Part shown: positions 36,085-43,671 of the stretch, piece after piece
Layout of the letters: each line of letters starts with the position of its first letter
Numbering within the stretch: position 1 is the stretch's first letter
Assembly: GCA_002104535.1 (NCBI GenBank)
Contig: NBOG01000014.1
Location: 1 to 64,000 of the forward strand
Direction of reading: 5' to 3'
From: Cognaticolwellia sediminilitoris
GTDB lineage: Bacteria > Pseudomonadota > Gammaproteobacteria > Enterobacterales > Alteromonadaceae
Length of the DNA: 64,000 nt
The notes under the pieces: model-generated
What the model was told of the DNA's origin: nothing
Seen by the model: the letters and a program-made list of their open reading frames with translations, nothing else
Databases searched by the model: none
Program-made: the position numbers and the translations under genes

Positions 36085-37443
36085 TTATGAGTATATGGTT
36101 TTTGCCCAGCGGGTTAATCCAGCGGTAACACTACCAAAATGGTCACCAATAACAATTTCTGTGTTCGGTAATTGTTGCTGTAAAAACTGTTGCAGGATTG
36201 GGGATTTAGCTGTGCCACCGGTGACAAATACCACATCGGGTTGGCAGTTAGCCTCTGTTATTGCATCCTTCATTAGTACTGCAATCGAACTTAATTCACG
36301 TTTACAGGCGCTAGCAAAGCATTCTCTATCAAGTTCGACGGTTAGTCCGTCATCAATATCTGATAAATCAATTTGTAATTTAGTTTGTTCAGTTAAGGCA
36401 ATTTTACTTTGCTCTGCGGCATTAACTACGCGGTAGCTGAGCTTATTCTGTTGAACTGTTAATAAACGTTTTACCAGCTCCGGCTGTTTTGCATCCCGTA
36501 TCAGTTGTTCTAAAAATCGTGCATTAGTGTCGCTGTAAAACTCTGTTTGATCATTAATATTATTGATCGCCATTGCTTGCCAATAACTATTGTTGGGCAT
36601 TGGTTTGCCAGTTTTTAATTCACTATTAATACCAAAGCTTGGCATAACACCTTTTAGCGCTAATGCGATGTCGAAATCATTGCCACCAACACGTTCACCA
36701 CTGTGGCTTAATAAATCAGCACTTCTATCCGTTAAAGGCGCTTGTTTTGGTCCCATTAGTAACATTGAACAATCGGTTGTACCTCCACCGATATCAACCA
36801 CTAATACTTTAGTTTCTTGACTGAGGCTTGCTTCATATTCAAAGCCAGCAGCAACCGGTTCAAATTGAAATTCTACATTTTTAAAGCCGACTCGTTTTGC
36901 TGCGTTAGTTAAGATTTTCAACGCTTGTTGATTGCTTTGTTCGCCGCGTAAACCCTGAAAGTTAATTGGGCGGCCAATAACCGTTTGATCTATGCTTCTG
37001 CCAAGAGATTCCTCGGTGAGCCTTTTAACGTTACTCATCATCGCGGCGACTATATCTTCAAACAAGTCCATTTGTTGAGGCAATAAACCACTTGCTCCTA
37101 AAAACGATTTTGGTGACTTAATGTAGTAACCTTCATCAGGCTCTTGAAGGTAATTATTTAACGCTTGTTTGCCAAAAGTCAGCTCAGTAGGATAACCATC
37201 CAGAGTTAACTCTCTTAAGGTGTTTTTGCCTTTTTGAATTTGCCATTGGCGTTGCTGTTGAAAGTTTTTTTGCTCTGACAAGGTCAAGTGTTTGTGTAAC
37301 CAATTAACGATCACGTCTCGGCTTGGCGCATATAAAGTTGAGGGGATAAAGCGGCCATGATCGCCTAGAGATAAAAGCTTGGGTTTATTGTCTTCCATCA
37401 CGCCAACTGCGCAGTTTGAAGTACCGTAATCAAATCCAATCAT
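36085..37443 (-). CDS. yegD: Hsp70-family chaperone-like protein YegD
   Basis: 452 aa from the ATG at 37443 (MIGFDYGTSNCAVGV). A TTG six codons earlier is possible, but the E. coli protein starts at the same place as this ATG. The actin-like ATPase motifs are phosphate-1 GFDYGTSNCAV, phosphate-2 VLVVDIGGGTTDCSMLLMGP (near 217-236) and the adenosine motif VVFVTGGTAKSPI. SPKSFLGASGL and VIGRPINFQG are near identical to YegD. It lacks the Hsp70 substrate-binding beta-sandwich and lid, so it is an ATPase-domain-only homologue of unknown client. Confidence 0.93.
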   Translation of the reverse strand: MIGFDYGTSNCAVGVMEDNKPKLLSLGDHGRFIPSTLYAPSRDVIVNWLHKHLTLSEQKNFQQQRQWQIQKGKNTLRELTLDGYPTELTFGKQALNNYLQEPDEGYYIKSPKSFLGASGLLPQQMDLFEDIVAAMMSNVKRLTEESLGRSIDQTVIGRPINFQGLRGEQSNQQALKILTNAAKRVGFKNVEFQFEPVAAGFEYEASLSQETKVLVVDIGGGTTDCSMLLMGPKQAPLTDRSADLLSHSGERVGGNDFDIALALKGVMPSFGINSELKTGKPMPNNSYWQAMAINNINDQTEFYSDTNARFLEQLIRDAKQPELVKRLLTVQQNKLSYRVVNAAEQSKIALTEQTKLQIDLSDIDDGLTVELDRECFASACKRELSSIAVLMKDAITEANCQPDVVFVTGGTAKSPILQQFLQQQLPNTEIVIGDHFGSVTAGLTRWAKTIYS

Positions 37444-37556
37444 GTTAAGGTCCAATGACAAATGGCCGCGTAGAATACTGAGATATTAAGCTTGAGGCAA
37501 GGGCTTTAAGTTTTCGATAACAATTTTCATACTTAAAAAATTATAAAGGAAACATA

Positions 37557-38306
37557 ATGCGAGTTTATACAAAAAAGCCAGCTTTAATGCTATCACTACC
37601 AATAATGGTGTTTTTAACGTTAGGCAGTATCAATTCATACGCAGCAGATACGATAAAAAGCTACGCTGATAAAACTAAAAAAAGCATGGCTAAGATGCAA
37701 GAAAAAAGAACGACTTGGACAGACGAAGACAAAGCTATTATGCAGGCGGCCAGTGATCAATTAGCTATCGAATTACCTAACCCAGGACTTAAAGAGGGCA
37801 GTAAAGCGCCTAACTTTGCCCTAAAAAATGCTTTTGGTGAAACCATAGAATTAAGTAAAGAGCTGGCCAAGGGGCCTGTGGTACTTATATTTTACCGTGG
37901 TGCTTGGTGTCCATATTGTAATTTGCATTTACACGCGCTGAAGAAAAACTTACCAGAATTTGAAAAATACGGCGCGCAAGTTATCGCTATAACCCCACAA
38001 TCGCCGGATAAATCAGCTGAGCAAGTGAAAAAAGATGGTTTCCCATTTCAAGTACTCTCTGACAGCACCACCAGTGTTATGAAAGCTTATAAATTATATT
38101 TTGAGCTACCAAGTGACTTAATGCGTGTTTATAAAGAGCATGGCTTAGACATTGAAGAATTTAACGGTATAGGTGGCAATGGTTTACCAACGCCGGGTGC
38201 TTTTATTATCGATAAAGCAGGTATTATTCGTACCATGCAAGCTGAAGTTGATTACAAAACGCGGATGTCACCTGAAGCTATTATTGCAGCACTACAGAAG
38301 CTTTAA
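37557..38306 (+). CDS. Exported peroxiredoxin-like (AhpC/TSA) protein
   Basis: 249 aa with a signal peptide (cleavage near SYAA/DTIK), then a Lys/Glu-rich helix and an AhpC/TSA thioredoxin fold starting at GSKAPNFALKNAFGE. The active site reads FYRGAWCPYCNLHLHAL (near 115-131), a CxxC in place of the single peroxidatic Cys followed by Thr that classic peroxiredoxins show. It therefore belongs to the PRX-like1 subgroup. A periplasmic thiol peroxidase or disulfide reductant is inferred. SD AAAGGA. Divergent from yegD, with a terminator at 38351. Confidence 0.85.
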   Translation: MRVYTKKPALMLSLPIMVFLTLGSINSYAADTIKSYADKTKKSMAKMQEKRTTWTDEDKAIMQAASDQLAIELPNPGLKEGSKAPNFALKNAFGETIELSKELAKGPVVLIFYRGAWCPYCNLHLHALKKNLPEFEKYGAQVIAITPQSPDKSAEQVKKDGFPFQVLSDSTTSVMKAYKLYFELPSDLMRVYKEHGLDIEEFNGIGGNGLPTPGAFIIDKAGIIRTMQAEVDYKTRMSPEAIIAALQKL

Positions 38307-38350
38307 GCAACCGAGTAGTCATTAAGCAACAGGGTTTTGACGCAAAATAG

Positions 38351-38375
38351 AAAAGGCAGCGATTAGCTGCCTTTT
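38351..38375. terminator. Bidirectional terminator
   Basis: AAAAGGCAGC, loop GATTA, GCTGCCTTTT: 10 bp perfect with U-runs on both strands, between the convergent peroxiredoxin-like and RNase H genes. Confidence 0.9.
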
Positions 38376-38426
38376 CATATTTACCTTATAAATAAACCCA
38401 GTTAACTATTACGTTTCATTAAGAAG

Positions 38427-39215
38427 CTAACCCGACGGCATGGCCAATATGGCTTTAATATCTAAGGTGTCAGTATATTGTACAAAACCTTTTGTTGATT
38501 TCATTCGAGCTAATACCGCCATTCTGTCAGAAAGTTCATTACCTTCATTGTTCGAATGACCTTTGACATGGCTAATAATTAAATGACTTTTAAGCGCTTG
38601 ATAAAGTGAGAAACATTGCTTGATAACCTCAAGGTTTTTAATTTCTTCGCCTTTACCGCGTGTCCAACCTTTCGCTTGCCAGCCTTTAGCCCATTTGGTA
38701 ATACAGTCAATTGAGTATTTTGAATCAGACAAAACTTGAACTGTTTTACCTTGCTGTATATGCGCTTGTGCGTATTTAAACGCTGCCAACATACCATTAA
38801 GCTCAGCCGTGTTGTTGGTGCCCATTGGCTCATATAATCCGTACCATAGTTCCACTAACTGCTGCTGCTTGTAAACGGCCATACCTGTGCCTGATTTACC
38901 GGGGTTTGGCGAACAAGCACCATCACAGTAAATATTGATATCAGCACTCTGTTTTGCGGCGCTAGCACTATTTACGCTGTCAGTTTTAACATAAGCAGCA
39001 GAAGCGGCTGGTTTCGTGCTACTGCTTTTACTCATCGAGCGTTTTGTTAATGCTTTAGTATAAGTTGATGCAAAGGCCGCTTCGGCTTCAGCTTTTGAAG
39101 GAAAACCCATATATTGTGCGTCAGGTCTGCCTTGGGTATAATTTTTCACGTCATTCCATTGTTCAAAAACACCGGTTTTAGCACCTTTCCATACCACGTA
39201 ATATTTCTTACTCAT
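38427..39215 (-). CDS. Ribonuclease HI with N-terminal hybrid-binding domain
   Basis: 262 aa. The N-terminal caulimovirus-viroplasmin/RHBD domain (YYVVWKGAKTGVFEQWNDVKNYTQG, about 4-50) is joined by a Ser/Ala/Lys linker to a catalytic RNase H domain. Catalytic residues are the Asp in IYCDGACSPNPG (near 94), Glu in NNTAELNGML (near 133), Asp in VLSDSKYSI (near 163) and Asp in NEGNELSDRMA (near 228). It cleaves RNA in RNA:DNA hybrids; the RHBD binds the hybrid. This layout is the eukaryotic/Bacteroidetes type and also occurs in some Shewanella, and differs from E. coli RnhA. It lies 32 bases after lgt. Confidence 0.9.
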   Translation of the reverse strand: MSKKYYVVWKGAKTGVFEQWNDVKNYTQGRPDAQYMGFPSKAEAEAAFASTYTKALTKRSMSKSSSTKPAASAAYVKTDSVNSASAAKQSADINIYCDGACSPNPGKSGTGMAVYKQQQLVELWYGLYEPMGTNNTAELNGMLAAFKYAQAHIQQGKTVQVLSDSKYSIDCITKWAKGWQAKGWTRGKGEEIKNLEVIKQCFSLYQALKSHLIISHVKGHSNNEGNELSDRMAVLARMKSTKGFVQYTDTLDIKAILAMPSG

Positions 39216-39247
39216 AAACTGTAACCATCAAAGTTGTTTGCACGCTA

Positions 39248-40045
39248 TTAATTCGCATTATTTATTTTATTACTGTTTTTATACGACCAGATCACTAACA
39301 CGACGCCGGCGATAAAAAACGGAATACTCAGCATTTGTCCCGCGGTTAATGCGATGTCAGCGGTATAGGCGGCTTGTTTTTCTTTTAACATTTCAATTAG
39401 AAAACGCGCGGTGAAAATTAAAATAAGGAAAATACCTAATATAGAACCTTGTGGAGTTTGAGCTTTTTTGCGGTTATAAAAAATTATTAAAACAAAAAAT
39501 ATTGCTAAATAAGCAAAGGCTTCATAAAGCTGTGAGGGATGACGAGCAACGTTATCAATACGGGCAAATATTACCGCCCATGGCACATTGCTTGGCGTAC
39601 CTAGAATTTCAGAGTTAACAAAATTTGCACTGCGGACGAAAAAGCCAAATAGGGCCGTACAAATTGCAAGCCTGTCGAGGAGCCATAAAAAGTTCATTTG
39701 ATGTTGCTTACTATAAATACCCGCAGCAATTATTGCGCCTAAACCACCACCGTGACTGGCTAATCCACCTTCCCAAATGGCGAGGATCTTCAACGGGTTG
39801 GCAAAGTAATAACCGGGCTCATAAAAGAAACAATGACCAAGGCGAGCACCAACAATAACGCCGACAACAATGTAAACAAGCAAGTTATCTAAAACCGCTA
39901 AATTTTCTTTTTCAGTTGTAAAAATCCACTTCATCACTTGTAAACCAGATAAAATAGCAATGGCAAATAATAATCCATACCAATGAATGGTCAGTGGTCC
40001 GATAGAGAAGAAAACGGGATTGAGATCCCAAACTAAATGTTGCAA
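39248..40045 (-). CDS. lgt: Prolipoprotein diacylglyceryl transferase, Bacteroidetes-like
   Basis: 265-aa inner-membrane enzyme that adds diacylglycerol to lipobox Cys. It starts at TTG, with SD AAGGG about 7 bases upstream. Lgt motifs include WYGLLFAIAILSGL, GARLGHCFFYEP, EGGLASHGGGLGA and RHPSQLYEA. The core signature that usually reads RIGNFINGE reads VRSANFVNSEILG here. Together with FFYEPGYYFANP it looks like Bacteroidetes Lgt rather than E. coli-type, and the usual thyA neighbour is absent. A second, canonical lgt elsewhere in the genome is therefore likely. Seven hydrophobic segments. Confidence 0.85.
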   Translation of the reverse strand: MQHLVWDLNPVFFSIGPLTIHWYGLLFAIAILSGLQVMKWIFTTEKENLAVLDNLLVYIVVGVIVGARLGHCFFYEPGYYFANPLKILAIWEGGLASHGGGLGAIIAAGIYSKQHQMNFLWLLDRLAICTALFGFFVRSANFVNSEILGTPSNVPWAVIFARIDNVARHPSQLYEAFAYLAIFFVLIIFYNRKKAQTPQGSILGIFLILIFTARFLIEMLKEKQAAYTADIALTAGQMLSIPFFIAGVVLVIWSYKNSNKINNAN

Positions 40046-40133
40046 AGCTTAACCCTTAATATGACTGGTTTTTAATGTATTGTTAGCGTGGTCTACTGTA
40101 AACCACGGCTATATTTGTGATATTCTAGCAAGC

Positions 40134-41273
40134 TCATTGTTGCTTTGGTGAATTAATTGCGTTTAATGTCGAAATGACTTGGGTTGGGTGCTCAACGTTG
40201 ATTAAAACTTGTTCGAAAGATTCAACAAACGAGCCCATCATGCCCCAATACTTTATAGGTTGCTTAAAAGTGATTTTGATATTGTGCTGTTTACTACGAC
40301 CTATTTTTAACAGCTCTTTGCTCACAACCTCTGCGCTTTTTTCGTCTTGAATTTTCCCACTTTGGGCTTCATCAGTTTTAATTTCATCCACATTACTTGC
40401 TTCGCTTTTGCCCTTTGTAACTTTTTGCAGAGTTTGCTCAATAGCATTTTCAGGATGTAAATCTTCAGCCGTTGCGGTAATCGTTGCTATGTCTTTTAGT
40501 GGTATTACCATAAAATTAAAAATGGAGTTGTTAATGATCAGTTTTTCATCCTGAATATAAAGCGAATAATGCCGTGATAATCGGTAATTAGCGATGAAGA
40601 TAATCAGACCATACATGATGAAAGATGCCACGATAAGCGCCACCATTTCGCTCCATTGCACTAGCAGTTGATAGCTAATTGTCGCAATGCATAGCAGAGA
40701 AAAAATAACTAGAGTGATATGCCAGGCCTTACCCGATAACAATGTAATGGTATCTAATGCTTTTATATGACGGCGAGATAAGCGTGGGATTGCGTAATAC
40801 CAGCTGGCAGGCTCAGTGGCTAAAGTTAAAGCCAAACCTTGCTTTTTTTCATCGTCATATTTTTCAAATACACCTATTCGTGGATCGCCAGAAAGGGTAC
40901 GTGCTTGCCAAAGACCTTTGACCACAACACTGATCAAAAACAATTCTAATATCAGTAATATTGCAATGATGGGGTAGCGAAGCCAAATAATAAAGTCAAA
41001 ATATTGCGCAACGTCTGCTGGGTAACTGTATCGAGCGATGGCACTGGAGAGGCTAAATATAAGTATCAGCTTCCAAGCTTTTTGTTTACCTGCTTTTATG
41101 ATCATAAACCAATACAGCACGGGCAATAAAGCAAAGTAGATAATGCTGGCGAAAATAACCGGATAAAGGCCTAAGGTTGTATCTGTTGTTTCAGGTATAA
41201 AAGTAAAACCTAAGTAGTAGCAACTAATGGCGATCAATAAAAATAGCAGTCGATACTTTACTGTTGTTCTCAC
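40134..41273 (-). CDS. Membrane protein of unknown function (379 aa)
   Basis: It starts at GTG with SD AGGA. Four hydrophobic segments lie in the first 130 residues, two more at about 180-235, then a soluble C-terminal region. There the strand pattern YSLYIQDEKLIINNSIFNFMVIPLKDIATITAT resembles a bacterial PH-like domain, interrupted by a Lys/Glu/Ser-rich insertion (about 285-330). No catalytic motif and no family I recognise. It is 88 bases upstream of lgt on the same strand and may be the first gene of an operon with lgt and the RNase H gene. Confidence 0.7.
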   Translation of the reverse strand: MRTTVKYRLLFLLIAISCYYLGFTFIPETTDTTLGLYPVIFASIIYFALLPVLYWFMIIKAGKQKAWKLILIFSLSSAIARYSYPADVAQYFDFIIWLRYPIIAILLILELFLISVVVKGLWQARTLSGDPRIGVFEKYDDEKKQGLALTLATEPASWYYAIPRLSRRHIKALDTITLLSGKAWHITLVIFSLLCIATISYQLLVQWSEMVALIVASFIMYGLIIFIANYRLSRHYSLYIQDEKLIINNSIFNFMVIPLKDIATITATAEDLHPENAIEQTLQKVTKGKSEASNVDEIKTDEAQSGKIQDEKSAEVVSKELLKIGRSKQHNIKITFKQPIKYWGMMGSFVESFEQVLINVEHPTQVISTLNAINSPKQQ

Positions 41274-41666
41274 AAGAAAATCCTTTTGGCTTTATGTTTT
41301 TATTTTAAACATAAAGTTACGCTAAATACTCTCCAGATTAAAGCGTTTTTCCGCGTGATTATATACGCGAGTCTAATTTTATACTCTGGTTAACCACTGG
41401 GTTAATACTGTTGGGCTGAATAAAAGTTGGAAGTTATAACTAAGGGAGGCTTTACACTCAGGGAATAGCTAGGTTCATGAATTTTGTCGTTAATTTATTA
41501 AATTATGACGTAAATTTGCTAGTAAATATTACTGGAAATATCATTATTGAATGACCAGCACCTTCCAATAAGTGCTGAACAAGCTTAATAAAAATAACTT
41601 TAAAATAATAACATAAATAATAAACGTCCTAACCACGTCTTAACATAGTCACAGAGGGTAAAATTA
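41274..41666. other. Divergent intergenic region, 393 bases
   Basis: Between the membrane-protein gene and the M35 protease gene. It contains a GGTTAACC palindrome with a nearby GGTTAA (near 41390-41405), otherwise AT-rich. No promoter pair assigned. Confidence 0.3.
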
Positions 41667-42722
41667 ATGAAATTTTTGTTAAAAGCAATAATCACAACTG
41701 CCACGATTATATCGTTGCAAGTTCAAGCTGCAAAACCACAACTTGACGTTGACGTATCTGTCAGTAATGCAAGCAATGGTGATGTAAATGCAACATTAAC
41801 CATCACAAACAATGGTAACGGTCAGCAAAAGCTTCTAGGTTGGTACACAGACCTCGATGAAGAGCATATTTTTAGTGTTAAACGTGACGGTGTAGAAGTT
41901 GACTTTTATGGTCCTCATTACAAAAGACAAGCACCAGTTGAAAAAGACTTTATCAAGTTAAAATCAGGTGAGTCTTTAACTAAAACTTTTGAATTAAGTG
42001 GTTTATACGACATGTCAGTAACGGGTAGCTATGAAATTAGTTATGACGTTAAGTCTCTGCACTTATTCGCTAATAAAGGCCAACAGAAGAAAGTTGCTCG
42101 ATTAGCTTCAGCGCCAGTTAACCTATGGATTGATGGTATTGCCTCTAAAGGCGGAGCCAATAAAGGTAAACCTGGTAGTGGCGGATCAACTGATTGTATT
42201 GGTGGCACTTGTTTTACAGGCCGTTGCAGTAATAGTGAAAAAACTGAAATCATCAGTGCATTAGATGCTGCTGATCAAATTACTAACAACTCAGTTGCTT
42301 ATTTAAACTCGCACTCAGCTAATAACACTTCAGCACGTTACAATACTTGGTTTGGTGCAGCGACATCTTCTCGTTACAACACAGCTGTTGCAAACTTCAA
42401 TGCTATTGACGATGCAATTGATAATAAGCCTTTAGAGTTTGATTGTAGCTGTAAAAAATCATATTTCGCTTATGTTTATCCTAACCAACCATATAAAGTT
42501 TACTTATGTAATGCTTTTTGGAGTGCGAATGAATTTGGCACTGACTCACGCGCTGGTACTATCGTGCACGAGCTAAGTCACTTTAATGCGGTTGCAGGTA
42601 CTGATGACGTTGTTTATGGTCAATCAGGTGCTCAAAGTCTTGCTATTTCTGACCCTGATCAAGCATTAAACAATGCTGATAGCCACGAATACTTTGCGGA
42701 AAACACACCTAACCAAAACTAG
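41667..42722 (+). CDS. Secreted M35 (aspzincin/deuterolysin) metalloprotease
   Basis: 351 aa with a Sec signal (cleavage near VQA/AKPQ). The N-terminal about 150 residues form a beta-sandwich-like domain (LLGWYTDL, FYGPHYKRQAP, LSGLYDMSVTGSYEISYD), probably a propeptide or chaperone. A Gly/Ser/Lys linker and CIGGTCFTGRCS lead to the peptidase domain. Zinc ligands are the two His in IVHELSHF (near 301-305) and the Asp in AGTDDVVYG, the aspzincin GTxD motif. The catalytic Glu is in HELSH. Cys pairs (CSCKKS, YLCNAF) suit disulfides of a secreted enzyme. SD GAGGG. A strong terminator follows. Confidence 0.92.
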   Translation: MKFLLKAIITTATIISLQVQAAKPQLDVDVSVSNASNGDVNATLTITNNGNGQQKLLGWYTDLDEEHIFSVKRDGVEVDFYGPHYKRQAPVEKDFIKLKSGESLTKTFELSGLYDMSVTGSYEISYDVKSLHLFANKGQQKKVARLASAPVNLWIDGIASKGGANKGKPGSGGSTDCIGGTCFTGRCSNSEKTEIISALDAADQITNNSVAYLNSHSANNTSARYNTWFGAATSSRYNTAVANFNAIDDAIDNKPLEFDCSCKKSYFAYVYPNQPYKVYLCNAFWSANEFGTDSRAGTIVHELSHFNAVAGTDDVVYGQSGAQSLAISDPDQALNNADSHEYFAENTPNQN

Positions 42723-42753
42723 TTGTCTCGTTTTTCACTGGTAACTCAAATTA

Positions 42754-42784
42754 AAATCAAACCTAGTATAGGTTTGATTTTTTT
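42754..42784 (+). terminator. Intrinsic terminator after the M35 gene
   Basis: AAATCAAACCTA, loop GTA or slightly larger, TAGGTTTGATTT: 12 bp perfect, followed by further T residues. Confidence 0.92.
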
Positions 42785-42947
42785 GTTTTTCTTAGCAATT
42801 TTCCGTTGCGTATAAACTGTCTTTTCGATAGCAAAGTAAATATCTACTTTGATCACTAAAGCGAAATTTTTAATAAAATACCGTGTTGTTTTTATAATTG
42901 CTGCTTTACTTAAACTAAAGAGGGACCAATGCTTGGTTTTGTCATCA

Positions 42948-43502
42948 ATGAAAAAGTTTAAAAATTGTAAACAGACAAAATTTTTAATGGTTGTTTTGAC
43001 AACGTTGCTAATGAGTTGTCAATTTGAGCATGATATGAAGGAGGAATTGATGCTAACGGAATCTAACAATGAAGTAGTCGAAGTAGAGCAACCTTTGTTA
43101 AGTTGTAAACTTAATATAGCCAAAGCACAGCGTATTACCGACGGGGTTTTTGTTGACTTTATTATATTAAATCAGAGTGAAAGCGATTTGTATGTTTTAC
43201 AGTGGTATACCCCCTTAGAAGGCTTCTATTCCAAGATTTTTAATATAACCGATCAATTTGGCCAACCCTTACCTTATCAAGGTCCAATGGTTAAGCGTGC
43301 TAAGCCAGAGTCGTCTGACTATCAATTAATTAGAGCGAAGGGGAATATTGCGACAATGTTAGATTTAAGCTCGGCTTATAATCTAAACCCAGGACGTTAT
43401 AAATTAGAATTGAAAAAGCCCACTTTGCAAATTATCGAAAATGGCATTCCGCTGACGATTGATCAATGCCAGACCGACAGTATAAATTTCACGGTAAATT
43501 GA
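42948..43502 (+). CDS. Lipoprotein resembling the N-terminal domain of the adjacent M35 protease
   Basis: The start at 42948 gives MKKFKNCKQTKFLMVVLTTLLMSC, a lipoprotein signal with lipobox LMSC; upstream in-frame codons from 42849 add an improbable extension. The 184-aa product has no protease domain but mirrors the pro-region of the M35 neighbour: LQWYTPLEG against LLGWYTDLDE, YQGPMVKRAKPE against FYGPHYKRQAPV, and DLSSAYNLNPGRYKLEL against ELSGLYDMSVTGSYEISY. A membrane-held inhibitor, chaperone or immunity-like protein for the protease is the natural guess. The ribosome site is poor; a 10-codon frame at 42929 with a good SD (AGAGGGA) overlaps the start and might couple translation. Confidence 0.75.
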   Translation: MKKFKNCKQTKFLMVVLTTLLMSCQFEHDMKEELMLTESNNEVVEVEQPLLSCKLNIAKAQRITDGVFVDFIILNQSESDLYVLQWYTPLEGFYSKIFNITDQFGQPLPYQGPMVKRAKPESSDYQLIRAKGNIATMLDLSSAYNLNPGRYKLELKKPTLQIIENGIPLTIDQCQTDSINFTVN

Positions 43503-43613
43503 GGTTTTTAATTTATTTAAAGAATAAAAGAATAAAAGAATTTGAAGTATTAAATGTCTTTGACGCCATAATTAAAAGAGCGCTATTTATTTAGAGCATA
43601 CCAATTGGACATA

Positions 43614-43645
43614 AAAAAAGCTTATTGCGAACAATAAGCTTTTTT
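43614..43645. terminator. Bidirectional terminator before pullulanase 3' end
   Basis: AAAAAAGCTTATTG, loop CGAA, CAATAAGCTTTTTT: 14 bp perfect with A/T runs giving U-tails on both strands, between convergent genes. Confidence 0.92.
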
Positions 43646-43671
43646 AGTTTTTGTGAGGCAATTTTATCGCT

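Noticed and set aside
42929-42961. 10-codon frame with a good Shine-Dalgarno before the M35-related lipoprotein
   Set aside because: Too short to claim as a gene; possibly a translational coupling device, mentioned in the lipoprotein entry only.
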